A stretch of DNA of 64,000 nucleotides from Lysobacter sp. ISL-50. Its GTDB lineage: Bacteria; Pseudomonadota; Gammaproteobacteria; Xanthomonadales; Xanthomonadaceae. The translations under genes and the position numbers were made by a program. Of the stretch, positions 42,754-51,180 are shown one piece after another. Position 1 is the stretch's first letter; each line of letters begins with the position of its first letter. The notes beneath the pieces were generated by a model. That model made no database searches. It was not told the DNA's origin and saw nothing but the letters and a program-made list of their open reading frames with translations. The DNA is taken from positions 138,227 through 202,226 of the forward strand of contig NZ_JAGGRI010000019.1 of assembly GCF_018612875.1 (NCBI RefSeq), given 5' to 3'.

Positions 42754-43496
42754 GCATCGGCGGCGCCTCGCCGCCGCTCGCCTCTTTGCCGATCGTGTCG
42801 GCACGATTCGTGCCTTCACGACTATGTTCCGATGATGAAACAAGACCGCGACGGGCATTCGTCGCGGACTCGGCTTTGTCTTATCGAAATCGGGCTGTCC
42901 GTGCATGCCGCGATGACGTTGTTGCGCCCCAACAGGTCTTCGAACCGAGCTGCATGACAGCGCGCAGTGCGCATTGTGATTGCGGATGGCGAGAGTCGAT
43001 GCCGATGCATCACCTCGATGCGCGCTGCGCCGGCCGACGCCCGCGAACGCCTCGCCAACGCTATCGATCGTCTTCGATTCTCTTCCGCGCGACACGCGAC
43101 CGATACGCCGATGATCGCGCGCATACTCCGACGAATCAGCACGCGTCATCCGCACTCGCGCAATCGAATCCAGGTACATAACGCCGAAGACGCAAGCGCG
43201 AACGACACAACCGCCGATACCGCCGATCGACATCGAAAGCGCACAACCGCAACGCGCAACATTTCTCACCTGTGTGATACCGCTCATCCAAAGATGAGAT
43301 GACAAGTGACGTGCTGCGTAATTCCCATGTCATCGCAGCGACTTGTGACATTCGACGCGCGCGATCGACAAGCGCATGACCACATTCGTGTGCCTTGTCA
43401 TGCAGTAGTTCAAACATCGTCACATAGCGCACCTAACGTGACGCGGTCTGCCGACCCCGTTCGCCGGGTCGGCGCAACAGGGATGGTTCCGGGCCG
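42754..43496. other. Long non-coding, less GC-rich leader of the two-partner secretion locus
   Basis: About 740 bases with clearly lower GC and different word use from the flanking genes. Open frames on both strands lack ribosome sites and protein-like composition. A small hairpin (CTCATC CAAA GATGAG, 43283-43298) and several TGTGA/TCAC-type half sites (for example TCACCTGTGTGA near 43267) lie in the last 250 bases. The region probably holds the tps promoter and its control sites. Confidence 0.5.
43418..43443. promoter_or_regulatory. Inverted repeat upstream of tpsB-like gene
   Basis: CGTCAC (43418-43423) and GTGACG (43438-43443) are inverted around 14 bases, 53 bases before the transporter start codon. 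This is a candidate operator for the locus; the spacing and half sites do not exactly match the Clp/CRP consensus TGTGA-N6-TCACA. Confidence 0.4.
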
Positions 43497-45089
43497 ATGC
43501 ATCTACGCCTCATCGCAGCGGTTGGTCTGACGTTCCTCGGGCCGACGGGCTTGCACGCGCAGGAAACCGCCCAGGGCACGCAGGCCGCGCCGACGCTCGC
43601 GCGTTTCGACGTGATGGCCTATCAGGTGTTGGGCAATACCAAACTGCCCACGCTGGATATCGAGAAAGCGGTGTATCCGCACCTGGGCCCGCAGCGCAGC
43701 GAACAGGACGTGGAAGCCGCGCGCGCGGCGCTGCAATCGCTGTACGACAAGAGCGGCTATCCGACCGTCAGCGTGGTGATTCCGGAACAGGACGCGTCCA
43801 CCGGCCTGGTCACGCTGCAGGTCAACGAACAGAAGGTGGGCCGCCTGCGGGTCAACGGCGCGGACTATTTCTCGCCCGACGACATCGAGCGCGCCGCGCC
43901 GTCGTTGGCGCGGGGCACGGTGCCCAACTTCAAGGACGTGCAGCGCGACATCGTCGCCCTCAACCAGCTGCCCGACCGCCGGGTGACGCCGGAGATCAAG
44001 GCCGGCGCCACGCCGAACACCGTCGATGTCGATCTCAACGTCGAGGATTCGCTGCCGTTGCACGGCTCGCTCGAAATCAACAACCGCAACAGCGCCAACA
44101 CCACCGAGCAACGCGTGGCCGCCAGCGTGCGCTACGACAATCTGTGGCAGCGCGGCCACAGCGCCAGCGTGTCGGTGCAACTGGCGCCGCAGCGGCGCGC
44201 CGATGCGGAAGTGTTTTCGGCCTCATACCTGGCGCGCTTGCGCTCTTCGCCGTGGTCGCTGCTGGGGTATGCGGTGCGCAGCAAGAGCGACATCGCCGTG
44301 GTCGGCGACCTCAACGTCATCGGCAACGGCACCCTGGCCGGCGTGCGCCTGATGCGCTCGTTCGCCGCGCGCGAAGGCTTCTTCCATTCGCTGAGCCTGG
44401 GCGTGGACTACAAGGACTTCAACGAGGCGCTGGTGCAGGGCGCCGATCGCGGTTCGGTGCCGATCGAGTATTTCCCGTTCAGCGTCAACTACAACGCCGA
44501 CTGGATCAAGGAGCATTCGGTCAGCGACCTGGCCTTGTCGGCGGTGTTCAACCTGCGCGGCGTCGGCGACGGCCGCGCCGCTTTCGACGCCAAGCGCTTC
44601 CAGGCCCAGCCGAATTTCTTCTACCTGCGCGCTTCGGGCTCGCACACGTGGAAATTCGCCAGTGACGCGCAACTGATGCTGCGCCTGCAGACCCAGTTCG
44701 CCGGTGAGCCGCTGATCAGCAACGAGCAATTCAGCATCGGCGGCCTGGACAGCGTGCGCGGCTATTACGAATCCGAATCGCTCGGCGACATGGGCGCGGC
44801 GGCGACGCTGGAAGCGCGCACGCCCTCGTTCGCCGATTCGCTCGGCGAGGCGTTCCAGGAAATGCGCCTGCGCGCCTTCGTCGATGCCGGTTATGCGCGC
44901 ATCAACGACCGCCTGCCGGATCAGCTGCGCAGCGAGACCCTGGTCAGCGCGGGCCTGGGCGCGTCGCTGAAGGTGTTCGAGCATCTCAACGGTTCCATCG
45001 ATGTATCCCATCCGCTGTCCAGTCCGAACGGCAAGGACCGCAAGCCCGATTCGATCGAACTCGGCGTGCGGGTTTGGGGCGAGTTCTAA
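43497..45089 (+). CDS. Two-partner secretion transporter, TpsB/FhaC/ShlB family
   Basis: A 530-residue Omp85-superfamily outer-membrane transporter. A signal peptide of about 21 residues (MHLRLIAAVGLTFLGPTGLHA) is followed by two POTRA-like domains (residues ~35-190; GYPTVSVVIPEQDASTGLVT and QLPDRRVTPEIKAG). A 16-strand-type barrel follows, with the loop motif Val420-Arg-Gly-Tyr423 and a C-terminal Phe (GVRVWGEF). It should export the giant exoprotein encoded at the end of the locus. It opens a run of eight co-oriented genes. Confidence 0.93.
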   Translation: MHLRLIAAVGLTFLGPTGLHAQETAQGTQAAPTLARFDVMAYQVLGNTKLPTLDIEKAVYPHLGPQRSEQDVEAARAALQSLYDKSGYPTVSVVIPEQDASTGLVTLQVNEQKVGRLRVNGADYFSPDDIERAAPSLARGTVPNFKDVQRDIVALNQLPDRRVTPEIKAGATPNTVDVDLNVEDSLPLHGSLEINNRNSANTTEQRVAASVRYDNLWQRGHSASVSVQLAPQRRADAEVFSASYLARLRSSPWSLLGYAVRSKSDIAVVGDLNVIGNGTLAGVRLMRSFAAREGFFHSLSLGVDYKDFNEALVQGADRGSVPIEYFPFSVNYNADWIKEHSVSDLALSAVFNLRGVGDGRAAFDAKRFQAQPNFFYLRASGSHTWKFASDAQLMLRLQTQFAGEPLISNEQFSIGGLDSVRGYYESESLGDMGAAATLEARTPSFADSLGEAFQEMRLRAFVDAGYARINDRLPDQLRSETLVSAGLGASLKVFEHLNGSIDVSHPLSSPNGKDRKPDSIELGVRVWGEF

Positions 45090-45108
45090 GCAGGCAAGGA
45101 AACACCCT

Positions 45109-45199
45109 GTGGCGGGGGCTTGAGCCCCGACGCTTTTGTTTCAACTCGCCGGGCCTGATCGCGGCGGATCGAAAGGCGTCGGGCCTGAAGGCCCTGGCA
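45109..45199. repeat. Inverted pair of GGGGCTTgAGCCCC-type repeats between transporter and ExbB-like genes
   Basis: A diverged copy of the rarA-crcB repeat (TGGCGGGGGCTTGAGCCCCGACGCTTTT at 45109-45136, given here as its extent) is followed by its imperfect inverse (GAAAGGCGTCGGGCCTGA near 45170). The two could form a long stem in the mRNA between the first and second genes of the locus. Confidence 0.75.
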
Positions 45200-45234
45200 C
45201 CCAGGCCATACCGAATATTTCCGGGGAAAGTGTC

Positions 45235-47070
45235 GTGACTCAATTGCGCGTGTTGCTGGTCTGCTTGTTCCTGTCGCTGATCTCGTTGCCGGCATCGGCG
45301 GCGTCGTGGTGGGACGGTAAATGGAACTACCGGGCCAAGATCGATCTCAACACCACCTCGGCCGGCGCCGCGGTCAGCGAGCCCGGCGGTCGCGCCCAGA
45401 TCCTGGTGCGCCTGCATTCGGGCAATTTCAACTTCGCCGACGCGAAGGAAGACGGCAGCGACGTGCGCTTCATCGCCGCCGACGACCGCACGCCGCTGAA
45501 GTACCACTTCGAGAAATACGACGGGCTGGTCGATCAGGTCGCGCTGGCCTGGGTGGACGTGCCGAACCTGGAGGCCAACGCGGCCTCGTCGGTCTACGTC
45601 TACTTCGGCAACGCCGAGGCGACGCCCGGCGGCGACGCCAAGGGCAGTTACGACGCGGACAACATCGCGGTCTATCACTTCGCCAACCAGGGCGCGGCCG
45701 GCAACGACCAGACCGCCTACGCCAACAACGCGCAGGCGCCGTTGACGCTGGCCGAATCGGCGCTGATCGGTTCGGGCCTGCAACTGAACGGCCAGGCGCC
45801 GGTGACGGTGCCGGCGTCGTCGTCGCTGAATCTCGCCGCGGCGCAGCCGTTGACCGTGTCGGCGTGGATCAAACCAACCGGAGCCAGCGCCACAGGAATA
45901 ATCGCGTCGCTGCCCGGTGCACTGACAGTCGGAATCGAATCCGGCGTGATCTACGCCGAAACGCCGGGCGCCAGCGGCCCGCTGCGCACCTCCGCCGGCG
46001 CACCGCTCACCAGCGAAGGCTGGGCCCACATCGCCGTGCGCGCCGCCGACAACAAGCTCGCCGTCTACGTCAACGGCGCGCCGGCCGGCGAAGTCGCGGC
46101 GGCCCTGCCGCCGGCCAACGCCGGCCTGCTGATCGGCGGCGAACCCGCCGCCGCCGGCGCCGCGGCGCGGCCGAACTTCATCGGCCTGATCGACGAACTG
46201 CAAGTGTCCAAGACCGCGCGTCCGCTCGGCCTGATCCAGGCCGCCGCGCACAGCCAGGGCCTGGACGCGCGCCTGCTGACCTTCCAGCCGGTCGAACAGC
46301 GCTCCGGCGACGGCGGCCACAACTACTTCGGCATCCTGTTCAGCGCGCTGACCGTCGATGCCTGGGTGGTGATCGTGATCCTGGGCTTCATGGCCGCGAT
46401 CTCGTGGTGGGTGATGATCGGCAAGGGCGTGTTCGTCAACGTCACTTCCAAGGCCAACGAACGCTTCCTGCAATCGTTCCGCAAGTACGCCGGCGAATAT
46501 CCGCTGCACGACCTCGCCTGGGTCAAGGGCGCGGAAGGCGACGGGCCGCTCAACGGGGAGAAATCCAATCTCGCCCGGCTGCTCGCGATCGGCCTGGACG
46601 AATTGCGCAACCGTGTCGCCGCCGCCGGCGGACGTTCGGTGGTGCGCACGCAGTCGATCGCCGCGATCCGTTCCGCCCTCGACGCCGCCGCGGTGCGCGA
46701 GAGCCAGCGCTTGAACAAGTTGATGGTGCTGCTGACCATCGCCATCTCCGGCGGCCCGTTCCTGGGCCTGCTCGGCACCGTGGTCGGCGTGATGATCACC
46801 TTCGCCGCGGTGGCCGCGGCGGGCGATGTCAACATCAACGCGATCGCGCCCGGTATCGCCGCCGCGCTGCTGGCGACGGTGGCCGGCCTCGCCGTCGCGA
46901 TCCCGGCGCTGTTCGGCTACAACTACCTGCTCAGCCGCACCGAGGCGATCGGCGCGGACATGCAGGTGTTCGTGGACGAACTGAAAAAGCGCATCGCGGA
47001 GGATTACGCCGGCGACGCGCCGGTGCCCGCGCACCTGTCGCGCAGCGTGTCCACGGAGTCGCTGCCGTGA
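45235..47070 (+). CDS. MotA/TolQ/ExbB-family proton channel with DUF2341 and LamG-like ectodomains
   Basis: A 611-residue fusion. Residues 1-22 are a signal peptide (start GTG 45235, GGGGAAAG site). Residues ~25-135 match DUF2341 (WWDGKWNYRAKIDLNT, DVRFIAADDRTPLKYHF, VYVYFGN) and ~150-345 a LamG/concanavalin-like domain (LTVSAWIKPTG, WAHIAVRAADNKLAVYVNG, GLIDELQVSKTARP). Membrane segments follow at ~372-392, ~496-525 and ~541-565, with the ExbB/TolQ core (GGPFLGLLGTVVGVMITF, GIAAALLATVAGLAVAIPAL). Ordinary ExbB is about 240 residues without such a periplasmic part. It overlaps exbD by four bases. Confidence 0.92.
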   Translation: MTQLRVLLVCLFLSLISLPASAASWWDGKWNYRAKIDLNTTSAGAAVSEPGGRAQILVRLHSGNFNFADAKEDGSDVRFIAADDRTPLKYHFEKYDGLVDQVALAWVDVPNLEANAASSVYVYFGNAEATPGGDAKGSYDADNIAVYHFANQGAAGNDQTAYANNAQAPLTLAESALIGSGLQLNGQAPVTVPASSSLNLAAAQPLTVSAWIKPTGASATGIIASLPGALTVGIESGVIYAETPGASGPLRTSAGAPLTSEGWAHIAVRAADNKLAVYVNGAPAGEVAAALPPANAGLLIGGEPAAAGAAARPNFIGLIDELQVSKTARPLGLIQAAAHSQGLDARLLTFQPVEQRSGDGGHNYFGILFSALTVDAWVVIVILGFMAAISWWVMIGKGVFVNVTSKANERFLQSFRKYAGEYPLHDLAWVKGAEGDGPLNGEKSNLARLLAIGLDELRNRVAAAGGRSVVRTQSIAAIRSALDAAAVRESQRLNKLMVLLTIAISGGPFLGLLGTVVGVMITFAAVAAAGDVNINAIAPGIAAALLATVAGLAVAIPALFGYNYLLSRTEAIGADMQVFVDELKKRIAEDYAGDAPVPAHLSRSVSTESLP

Positions 47071-47471
47071 AGGTCCAGGGCAAGAAGCCTTACGACGACA
47101 TCAACATCACGCCGATGCTGGATCTGGCCTACGTGCTGTTGGTGATCTTCATCATCATGACCACCGCGGCGGTGCAGGGGATCAAGGTCGATCTGCCCAA
47201 GGCCAGCGCCAGCCAGCCCTTGTCGGTGCCCAAGACCAAGGTCATCGCGATCGACAACGCCGGTCAGGTCAGCATCGACGCGGTACCGGTCAGCATGAGC
47301 GAGCTGGAGCAGCAACTGCGCAACGCGCTGGCCAACGATGCCGAGTTGCCGGTGATCCTGCGCGGCGATCGCGCCGTGCAATACGAGAAGGTCATGGCGG
47401 TGCTGGACCTGTGCAGCAAGCTCGGCATCTCCTCGATCGGACTGGCGTCGCAGCGCCAGGCCGCGGGCTGA
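47067..47471 (+). CDS. ExbD/TolR-family biopolymer transport protein
   Basis: A 134-residue single-pass inner-membrane protein. The conserved membrane aspartate is Asp19 in INITPMLDLAYVLLVIF, the proton-carrying residue of ExbD. The periplasmic part has the usual ExbD fold pattern (VILRGDRAVQYEKVMAVLDL). The GTG start overlaps the stop of the ExbB-like gene (GTGA), so the subunits are made together. Confidence 0.94.
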   Translation: MKVQGKKPYDDINITPMLDLAYVLLVIFIIMTTAAVQGIKVDLPKASASQPLSVPKTKVIAIDNAGQVSIDAVPVSMSELEQQLRNALANDAELPVILRGDRAVQYEKVMAVLDLCSKLGISSIGLASQRQAAG

Positions 47472-47487
47472 GCGGGTCCGCGCGCGC

Positions 47488-48159
47488 ATGTCCGCTCCCA
47501 CGACCCATGGCCGTCCCTCCCGGCTGTCGCGCGCGCTCGGCGTCGCCGGCGCGCTCGGCGTGTTCGCCGTGCTCGCCTGGCTGGTGTGGTCGCTGATGCA
47601 GGACAGCCGGCCGATGCCCAAGCGCACGCCGCCGCGCATCACCCAGGTGATCCTGCCGCCGCCGCCTCCGCCGCCGCCTCCGCCGCAACCGGACAAAGTG
47701 CAGGAAGAGGAAAAACTGGTCGAGAACACGCCGTTCGAATCCCTGGACAAACCGCAGGAAGATTCGCCCGAACCGCCCGGCGATCCGCTCACCGCCGAAG
47801 CAGGGCCGGGCAGCAACGAATTCGGTCTGCAGGCCGGCAACGGCGGCGGCACGCGCATCGGCGGCAAGGGCGGCGGCGGGAATCCGTATGCCGGCTACGC
47901 CTCGATGGTGCAGCGCGCGGTGCAGCAATACCTGCAGCAGGCCGACAAGACCCGCAAGGGCCGCTACAGCGCCACGGTGGCGATGTGGTTGAACGCCGAC
48001 GGCACGATCCAGCGCTCGCAGGTGATCGCCTCCACCGGCAAGCCCGAACTCGATGCCGCCATCGTCGCCGCGCTGCAGGGCCGCTCGCTGCCGCAGCCGC
48101 CGCCGGCGGAAATGCCGCAACCGATCAATTTGCGCATCGGCGCGATCGCGCCGGGATGA
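47488..48159 (+). CDS. TonB-like energy transducer
   Basis: A 223-residue protein with a single N-terminal membrane anchor (residues ~17-37), a proline stretch of twelve residues interrupted once by glutamine near 57-68, a Gly-rich spacer and a C-terminal TonB domain (~135-220; YSATVAMWLNADGTIQRSQV, LDAAIVAALQGR). It completes a private TonB-ExbB-ExbD set inside the two-partner secretion locus. Its outer-membrane client is not obvious: no TonB-dependent receptor with a plug domain is encoded here. Confidence 0.93.
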   Translation: MSAPTTHGRPSRLSRALGVAGALGVFAVLAWLVWSLMQDSRPMPKRTPPRITQVILPPPPPPPPPPQPDKVQEEEKLVENTPFESLDKPQEDSPEPPGDPLTAEAGPGSNEFGLQAGNGGGTRIGGKGGGGNPYAGYASMVQRAVQQYLQQADKTRKGRYSATVAMWLNADGTIQRSQVIASTGKPELDAAIVAALQGRSLPQPPPAEMPQPINLRIGAIAPG

Positions 48160-48224
48160 CCGGCCGCGCCGACCTTCACGCCCGACCGCTTCGCTTATCT
48201 GTTTCGCTTACTGGGACTTTACGC

Positions 48225-49955
48225 ATGACCGCATCGCCCAATCCGCATCGCCGCACGTCCGTTCGCGTGTTGACCCTGGCCCTGGCCGCGCTGTGCGCGG
48301 CGCCGGCGCTGGCCGCAACGCCGGTGGACGCGTCGAAGATCAGCCCGGAAGTCACCCTCAAGCTCATCGACCTGCTGGTGGCCAAGGGCGTGATGACGCG
48401 TCAGCAGGCCGACGACATGATCGCCGAGGCGACCGCGAGCGCGGCCGCGCGTCCGGCGCCGGCGGTCGCGGCGCAACCGGCGTATCAGACCCAGCCCGGC
48501 GCGGTGGTCGTGCCCTACATTCCGGAAGTGGTGCGCCAGCAGATCAAGGACGAACTGCGCGCGGAAGTCACCCAGCAGGCCAAGAGCGAAGGCTGGGCGG
48601 CGCCCAACGCGCTGCCGGAATGGACCCAGCGCATCAACGTCTACGGCGACGTGCGCGCGCGCGCCGAGGACGTGCTCAACGACGGCGAGAACTACACCGA
48701 CTTCCCGAATTTCGGCGTGCTCAACGCCGGCAGCGGCTACGACGTCAACGATCCGCTCAACAATCCCTTGCCGACGGTCAACACGACCAAGAACCGCGGC
48801 CGCATGCGTTTGCGGGCGCGGCTCGGTGTTCATGCGCAGATCGCCGATTGGGTAGAGGCGGATCTGCGGTTGGCCACCGGCAGCGACCGCAGCCCGGTGT
48901 CCACCAACCAGACCCTCGGCGCCGGCGGCAATCTGTCCAAGTACTCGCTGTGGCTGGATCGCGCTTACATCCGCCTCAAGCCCAGCGACTGGCTGACCGC
49001 CGACATCGGCCGCGCGCCCAATCCGTTCTGGACCAGCGAGCTGTTGTTCGACAACGACCTGAGTTTCGACGGCGTGGCGATCAAGACCGAGTTCGACACC
49101 GGCGGCGACTTCAAGCCCTTCGTCAACGTCGGCGCGTTCCCGATCTTCAACACCGATTTCGATTTCGGCTCGACCCAGCGCCTGGACAAGGCCAGCAGCC
49201 GCGACAAATGGCTGTACGGCGCGCAGCTCGGCGCGAACTGGAAATTCAGCGACGAGGTCAACCTGAAGCTGGGCCTGGGTTATTTCCTGTTCGACAAGAT
49301 CAACGGCGAGCGCTCCACGCCGTGCGTGGCGCCGACCTCGAAGGACGTTTGCGATACCGATCTGTCGCGGCCGCAGTTCCAGCAGTTCGGCAACACCATG
49401 TTCGCCATCCGCGACATCGTCCCGGCCAGCGGCGCGCCCGACGGCCCGCAGTTGCAGTACTTCGGCTATGCGAGCGAGTTCGGCGTGGCCAATCTTCATG
49501 CGGCGCTGGAGATCGCCAGCTTCGATCCGGTCAAGGTCGTGGTCGAGGCCGACGTGGTCAAGAACCTCAAGTACGACGCCAACCGCATCCGCGCGCTGGG
49601 CCCGCTCAACAACTTCAAGCCGCTGCGCGATCCCAACGACCGCACCTTCATTTTCGACGGCGGCGACATGGGCTACTACATCAACCTGCTGGTCGGCCAG
49701 CCGAAGATCGCCAAGGCCTGGGACTGGAACGCCAGCATCGGCTACAAGCGCCTGGAATCGGACGCGGTGCCCGACGCCTTCACCGATTCTGACTTCCATC
49801 TGGGCGGCACCAACTCGCGCGGCTTCATCCTTGGCGGCGCGCTGGGCCTGGCGCGCAACACCTGGCTGGGATTGCGTTGGCTCAGCGCCAACGAAGTCAG
49901 CGGCGCGCCGTACTCGGTCGATGTGGTGCAGATCGACTTGAACACCGAATTCTGA
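48225..49955 (+). CDS. Putative outer-membrane porin
   Basis: A 576-residue protein. A signal peptide (MTASPNPHRR then LALAALCAAPALA) is followed by a helical pair (VTLKLIDLLVAKGVMTRQQA) and a Pro/Ala linker. A large barrel follows (ADWVEADLRLATGSDRSPVS, LGRTNSRG-like strands, C-terminal Phe in DLNTEF). It fits the putative porin (Porin_5) type. Two cysteines in one loop (CVAPTSKDVCD) could be disulfide bonded. Placement directly after the TonB gene suggests it is the energised or assembly partner. Confidence 0.85.
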   Translation: MTASPNPHRRTSVRVLTLALAALCAAPALAATPVDASKISPEVTLKLIDLLVAKGVMTRQQADDMIAEATASAAARPAPAVAAQPAYQTQPGAVVVPYIPEVVRQQIKDELRAEVTQQAKSEGWAAPNALPEWTQRINVYGDVRARAEDVLNDGENYTDFPNFGVLNAGSGYDVNDPLNNPLPTVNTTKNRGRMRLRARLGVHAQIADWVEADLRLATGSDRSPVSTNQTLGAGGNLSKYSLWLDRAYIRLKPSDWLTADIGRAPNPFWTSELLFDNDLSFDGVAIKTEFDTGGDFKPFVNVGAFPIFNTDFDFGSTQRLDKASSRDKWLYGAQLGANWKFSDEVNLKLGLGYFLFDKINGERSTPCVAPTSKDVCDTDLSRPQFQQFGNTMFAIRDIVPASGAPDGPQLQYFGYASEFGVANLHAALEIASFDPVKVVVEADVVKNLKYDANRIRALGPLNNFKPLRDPNDRTFIFDGGDMGYYINLLVGQPKIAKAWDWNASIGYKRLESDAVPDAFTDSDFHLGGTNSRGFILGGALGLARNTWLGLRWLSANEVSGAPYSVDVVQIDLNTEF

Positions 49956-49971
49956 GCACGGAGCCCGGATC

Positions 49972-50655
49972 ATGAGCCTGCGACCCATCCGTCATTGCGC
50001 ATTGCGCAGCGCCCCGTTGCTGGCCGCGCTGTGGTTCGCCGCCTCCGGCGCTCATGCGCAGAACGGCAACGAAACCCGGCTGCGCGACGCGTTGCGCGAC
50101 ACCGGCGCGCGCCTGCGCACCGCCGAAGCGGCGCTGGCCGCGCAACAGGCCGCCACCGCCGCGGCCGAGCGCGAGCGCGACGCGCTCAAGGCCGCCTCGG
50201 CCAAGGCGCCCGCGCGCGAGGACGGCGCCCGGCTGACGGCACTGCAGCGGCAACTCGGACAAGCCTCGGCGGCGTCCGATCAAGCCCGCGCCGATGCGCA
50301 GAAATGGCAGAGCGCGCAGCAGCAAGCCGCGCAGGCCGCGCAGCAGAAAGAACACGAACGCGCCGCGCTGGCGGCGCAGCTGGCGAGCGTGCAGGCGCAG
50401 TCGGCGCGTTGCGCCGCGGCGACCGAAGTGGTGTATCAGGCCGGGCGCGAGTTGGCGCAGTTGTATCGCGATCCGGACTTCATCGATTCGGTGCGCGGGC
50501 ATGGTTTCTCGCCGCTGGGGCTGGGGCGGGTGAAGAAAGAGAACCGGGTGCGCGAGTTGGAGGACAAGCTCGACCAACAGCACGATCAGGCGGCGCAATG
50601 CGCCAGCGGCGATGGCGCTGCGCGTACCGTCGGTAATGGCACGGCGTCGAGCTGA
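49972..50655 (+). CDS. Exported coiled-coil protein of unknown function
   Basis: A 227-residue protein with a signal peptide ending SGAHA. Residues ~35-150 form a long Ala/Gln/Glu-rich coiled coil (RLRDALRDTGARLRTAEAAL and RALAAQLASVQAQ-like repeats). A more conserved-looking end follows (YQAGRELAQLYRDPDFIDSV, GFSPLGLGRVKKENRVRELE). No family is recognised. It follows the porin gene by 16 bases and overlaps the next start by one base, so it belongs to the operon. A periplasmic adaptor role is only an inference. Confidence 0.8.
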   Translation: MSLRPIRHCALRSAPLLAALWFAASGAHAQNGNETRLRDALRDTGARLRTAEAALAAQQAATAAAERERDALKAASAKAPAREDGARLTALQRQLGQASAASDQARADAQKWQSAQQQAAQAAQQKEHERAALAAQLASVQAQSARCAAATEVVYQAGRELAQLYRDPDFIDSVRGHGFSPLGLGRVKKENRVRELEDKLDQQHDQAAQCASGDGAARTVGNGTASS

Positions 50656-51080
50656 TGACGTATGCGGCCGCCCGGGTTGCGATGAAGCCGCGCGGGTTCG
50701 TGCGGTGTTCGCGCGGGCGGTCGATTCGGGCGGCGTTGGCGTTGCTGGGATTGTGCGCGGTGTTCGCCTCGGCGTCGCAGGCGCAGAAACGCCTGCTGCC
50801 GGCCTCGCAGCCGCAGGCCACGCCGTGCGTGCAGGTGCGTATCGGCAACGACGAGGCCGGGCGGTGGTCGTGTCTCAACGAAGCCTTGAAAGCCGAAGTC
50901 GATAAGACCGCGCCGGTGGTCAATACCGACTCGCCCGGCGAACGTCTGGCGCCGATCGGGCAGGGCTTGGCGACACCGGCCGCGACCCGGCAACGGCTGG
51001 GAGATCAATACGGCAAATCGGTCCGGCCGCAGCGGCCGGCGCAGCAGTTTCCTGTTTCGTTTCCGAAACCGGTGCGCTGA
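50655..51080 (+). CDS. Small exported protein of unknown function
   Basis: A 141-residue product whose ATG overlaps the preceding stop (TGATGA). After a basic N-terminus there is a hydrophobic signal (IRAALALLGLCAVFASASQA). The mature part has a cysteine pair (CVQVRIGNDEAGRWSCLNEA) and a Pro-rich tail. An ATG ten codons in (MKPRGF) is the alternative start. I do not recognise the family. Its place just before the giant exoprotein gene suggests a role in its maturation or surface assembly. Confidence 0.75.
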   Translation: MTYAAARVAMKPRGFVRCSRGRSIRAALALLGLCAVFASASQAQKRLLPASQPQATPCVQVRIGNDEAGRWSCLNEALKAEVDKTAPVVNTDSPGERLAPIGQGLATPAATRQRLGDQYGKSVRPQRPAQQFPVSFPKPVR

Positions 51081-51180
51081 GGACATGTCCAGTCGAACAG
51101 TCAGCTGTTTTGTCGTTGTCGCCGGGTTGGGAGGGCGTCGGTGCGCGGTGTTGTCGCGGGTTCGAGCGACGGCAAAATCA

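Noticed and set aside
42685..43305. Minus-strand 206-codon frame in the leader of the secretion locus
   Set aside because: It has no ribosome site, an Arg/Ser-rich composition and no recognisable motif, and competing frames exist on the other strand. I treat the region as non-coding.
45321..47471. A 716-codon frame that ends with the ExbD protein
   Set aside because: Only the last 134 codons, from the GTG at 47067, encode ExbD. The rest is antiphase to the ExbB fusion gene.
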